Below are positions 63,931-64,000 of a stretch of DNA of 64,000 nt, piece after piece. Below the pieces are notes generated by a model. It was not told the DNA's origin, made no database searches, and worked only from the letters and a program-made list of their open reading frames with translations. Each line of letters starts with the position of its first letter. The first letter of the stretch is position 1. The DNA is from Cyrtodaria siliqua. Its lineage: Eukaryota; Mollusca; Bivalvia; Adapedonta; Hiatellidae. The translations under genes were made by a program, and so were the position numbers. The stretch is from contig JAWPHD010011251.1 in the NCBI GenBank assembly GCA_037043455.1, forward strand, positions 21,636-85,635, given 5' to 3'.

Positions 63931-64000
63931 ATAAATGATTAAGCGTTCCGAGAATAATGATATAAATTACCTTTTTCGCACGTGTGTATGTGTTTTTACA
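63931..64000. other. no feature seen
   Basis: Unique AT-rich sequence at the right window edge. Confidence 0.4.

Overview
This window is AT-rich nuclear DNA from an animal, most likely a marine bivalve mollusc. The evidence is tRNA-derived SINEs with the bivalve-type tail (a ...ATATGACTGAAATATTGTT...-like stretch ending near GCGACGTT), a DIRS-type retrotransposon with a tyrosine recombinase, RT-type LINE fragments, a mariner-like element, and many long minisatellites. Short coding exons are bounded by GT/AG splice sites. There are no operons, ribosome binding sites or bacterial-type genes. No protein could be searched against a database, so gene identities rest on reading alone.

Region 1 (1-23,000) is the only gene-like part. 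I read it as a loose cluster of very small secreted-peptide genes. Signal-peptide exons lie at 562-505 (-), 7633 (+), 12396 (+) and 14797 (+); a fifth gene on the minus strand (17946-17758) has a decayed plus-strand paralogue at 5125-6240. In the four interrupted exons the first intron falls in phase 1, just after the signal peptide. The gene at 14797 can be read through three exons in consistent phase, with a 527-bp intron that is almost entirely a TTAC microsatellite. It has a duplicated exon 2 and a tandem array of copied 3' splice sites ahead of its last exon. Terminal-exon candidates with AATAAA signals lie at 21,778 and 22,401. Between the genes lie a 44-45-bp satellite in two duplicated blocks (9.18-10.16 and 10.83-11.85 kb), a cluster of palindromic GTTACGCGTAAC sites, and a TATA-containing promoter candidate at 10.67 kb.

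Region 2 (23-46 kb) is a transposon graveyard. It holds a DIRS-like element (26.94-23.84 kb, minus), SINE-like repeats, a trinucleotide microsatellite (31.8-32.5 kb), a broken LINE (32.56-35.1 kb), an 849-bp foldback element (35.3-36.16 kb), a hairpin MITE (40.9 kb), a mariner-like element with TIRs and TA flanks (42,741-43,925), and a decayed YVDD reverse transcriptase with a duplicated C-terminal part (44.58-45.76 kb). One orphan internal exon candidate sits at 39,799-39,685 (-).

Region 3 (46.2-55.6 kb) is a satellite of 33-bp monomers with higher-order periods of about 1,438 and 2,776 bp. Because 33 is a multiple of three, the minus strand gives many long but probably meaningless reading frames (repeating NTSFNYSLYNL). 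A 453-bp SINE-like element with a near-perfect target duplication sits in its degenerate right edge. Region 4 (56-64 kb) has a decayed coding stretch at 57.3-57.55 kb, a second LINE (58.96-60.93 kb) and a 66-bp satellite (62.0-63.93 kb).

The most unusual signals are the phase-1 secreted-peptide cluster with possible exonised intron relics (15 and 39 nt, both GT...AG and both multiples of three), the copied 3' splice sites, the perfect 164-bp spacerless palindrome at 1586-1749, and the satellite higher-order structure.
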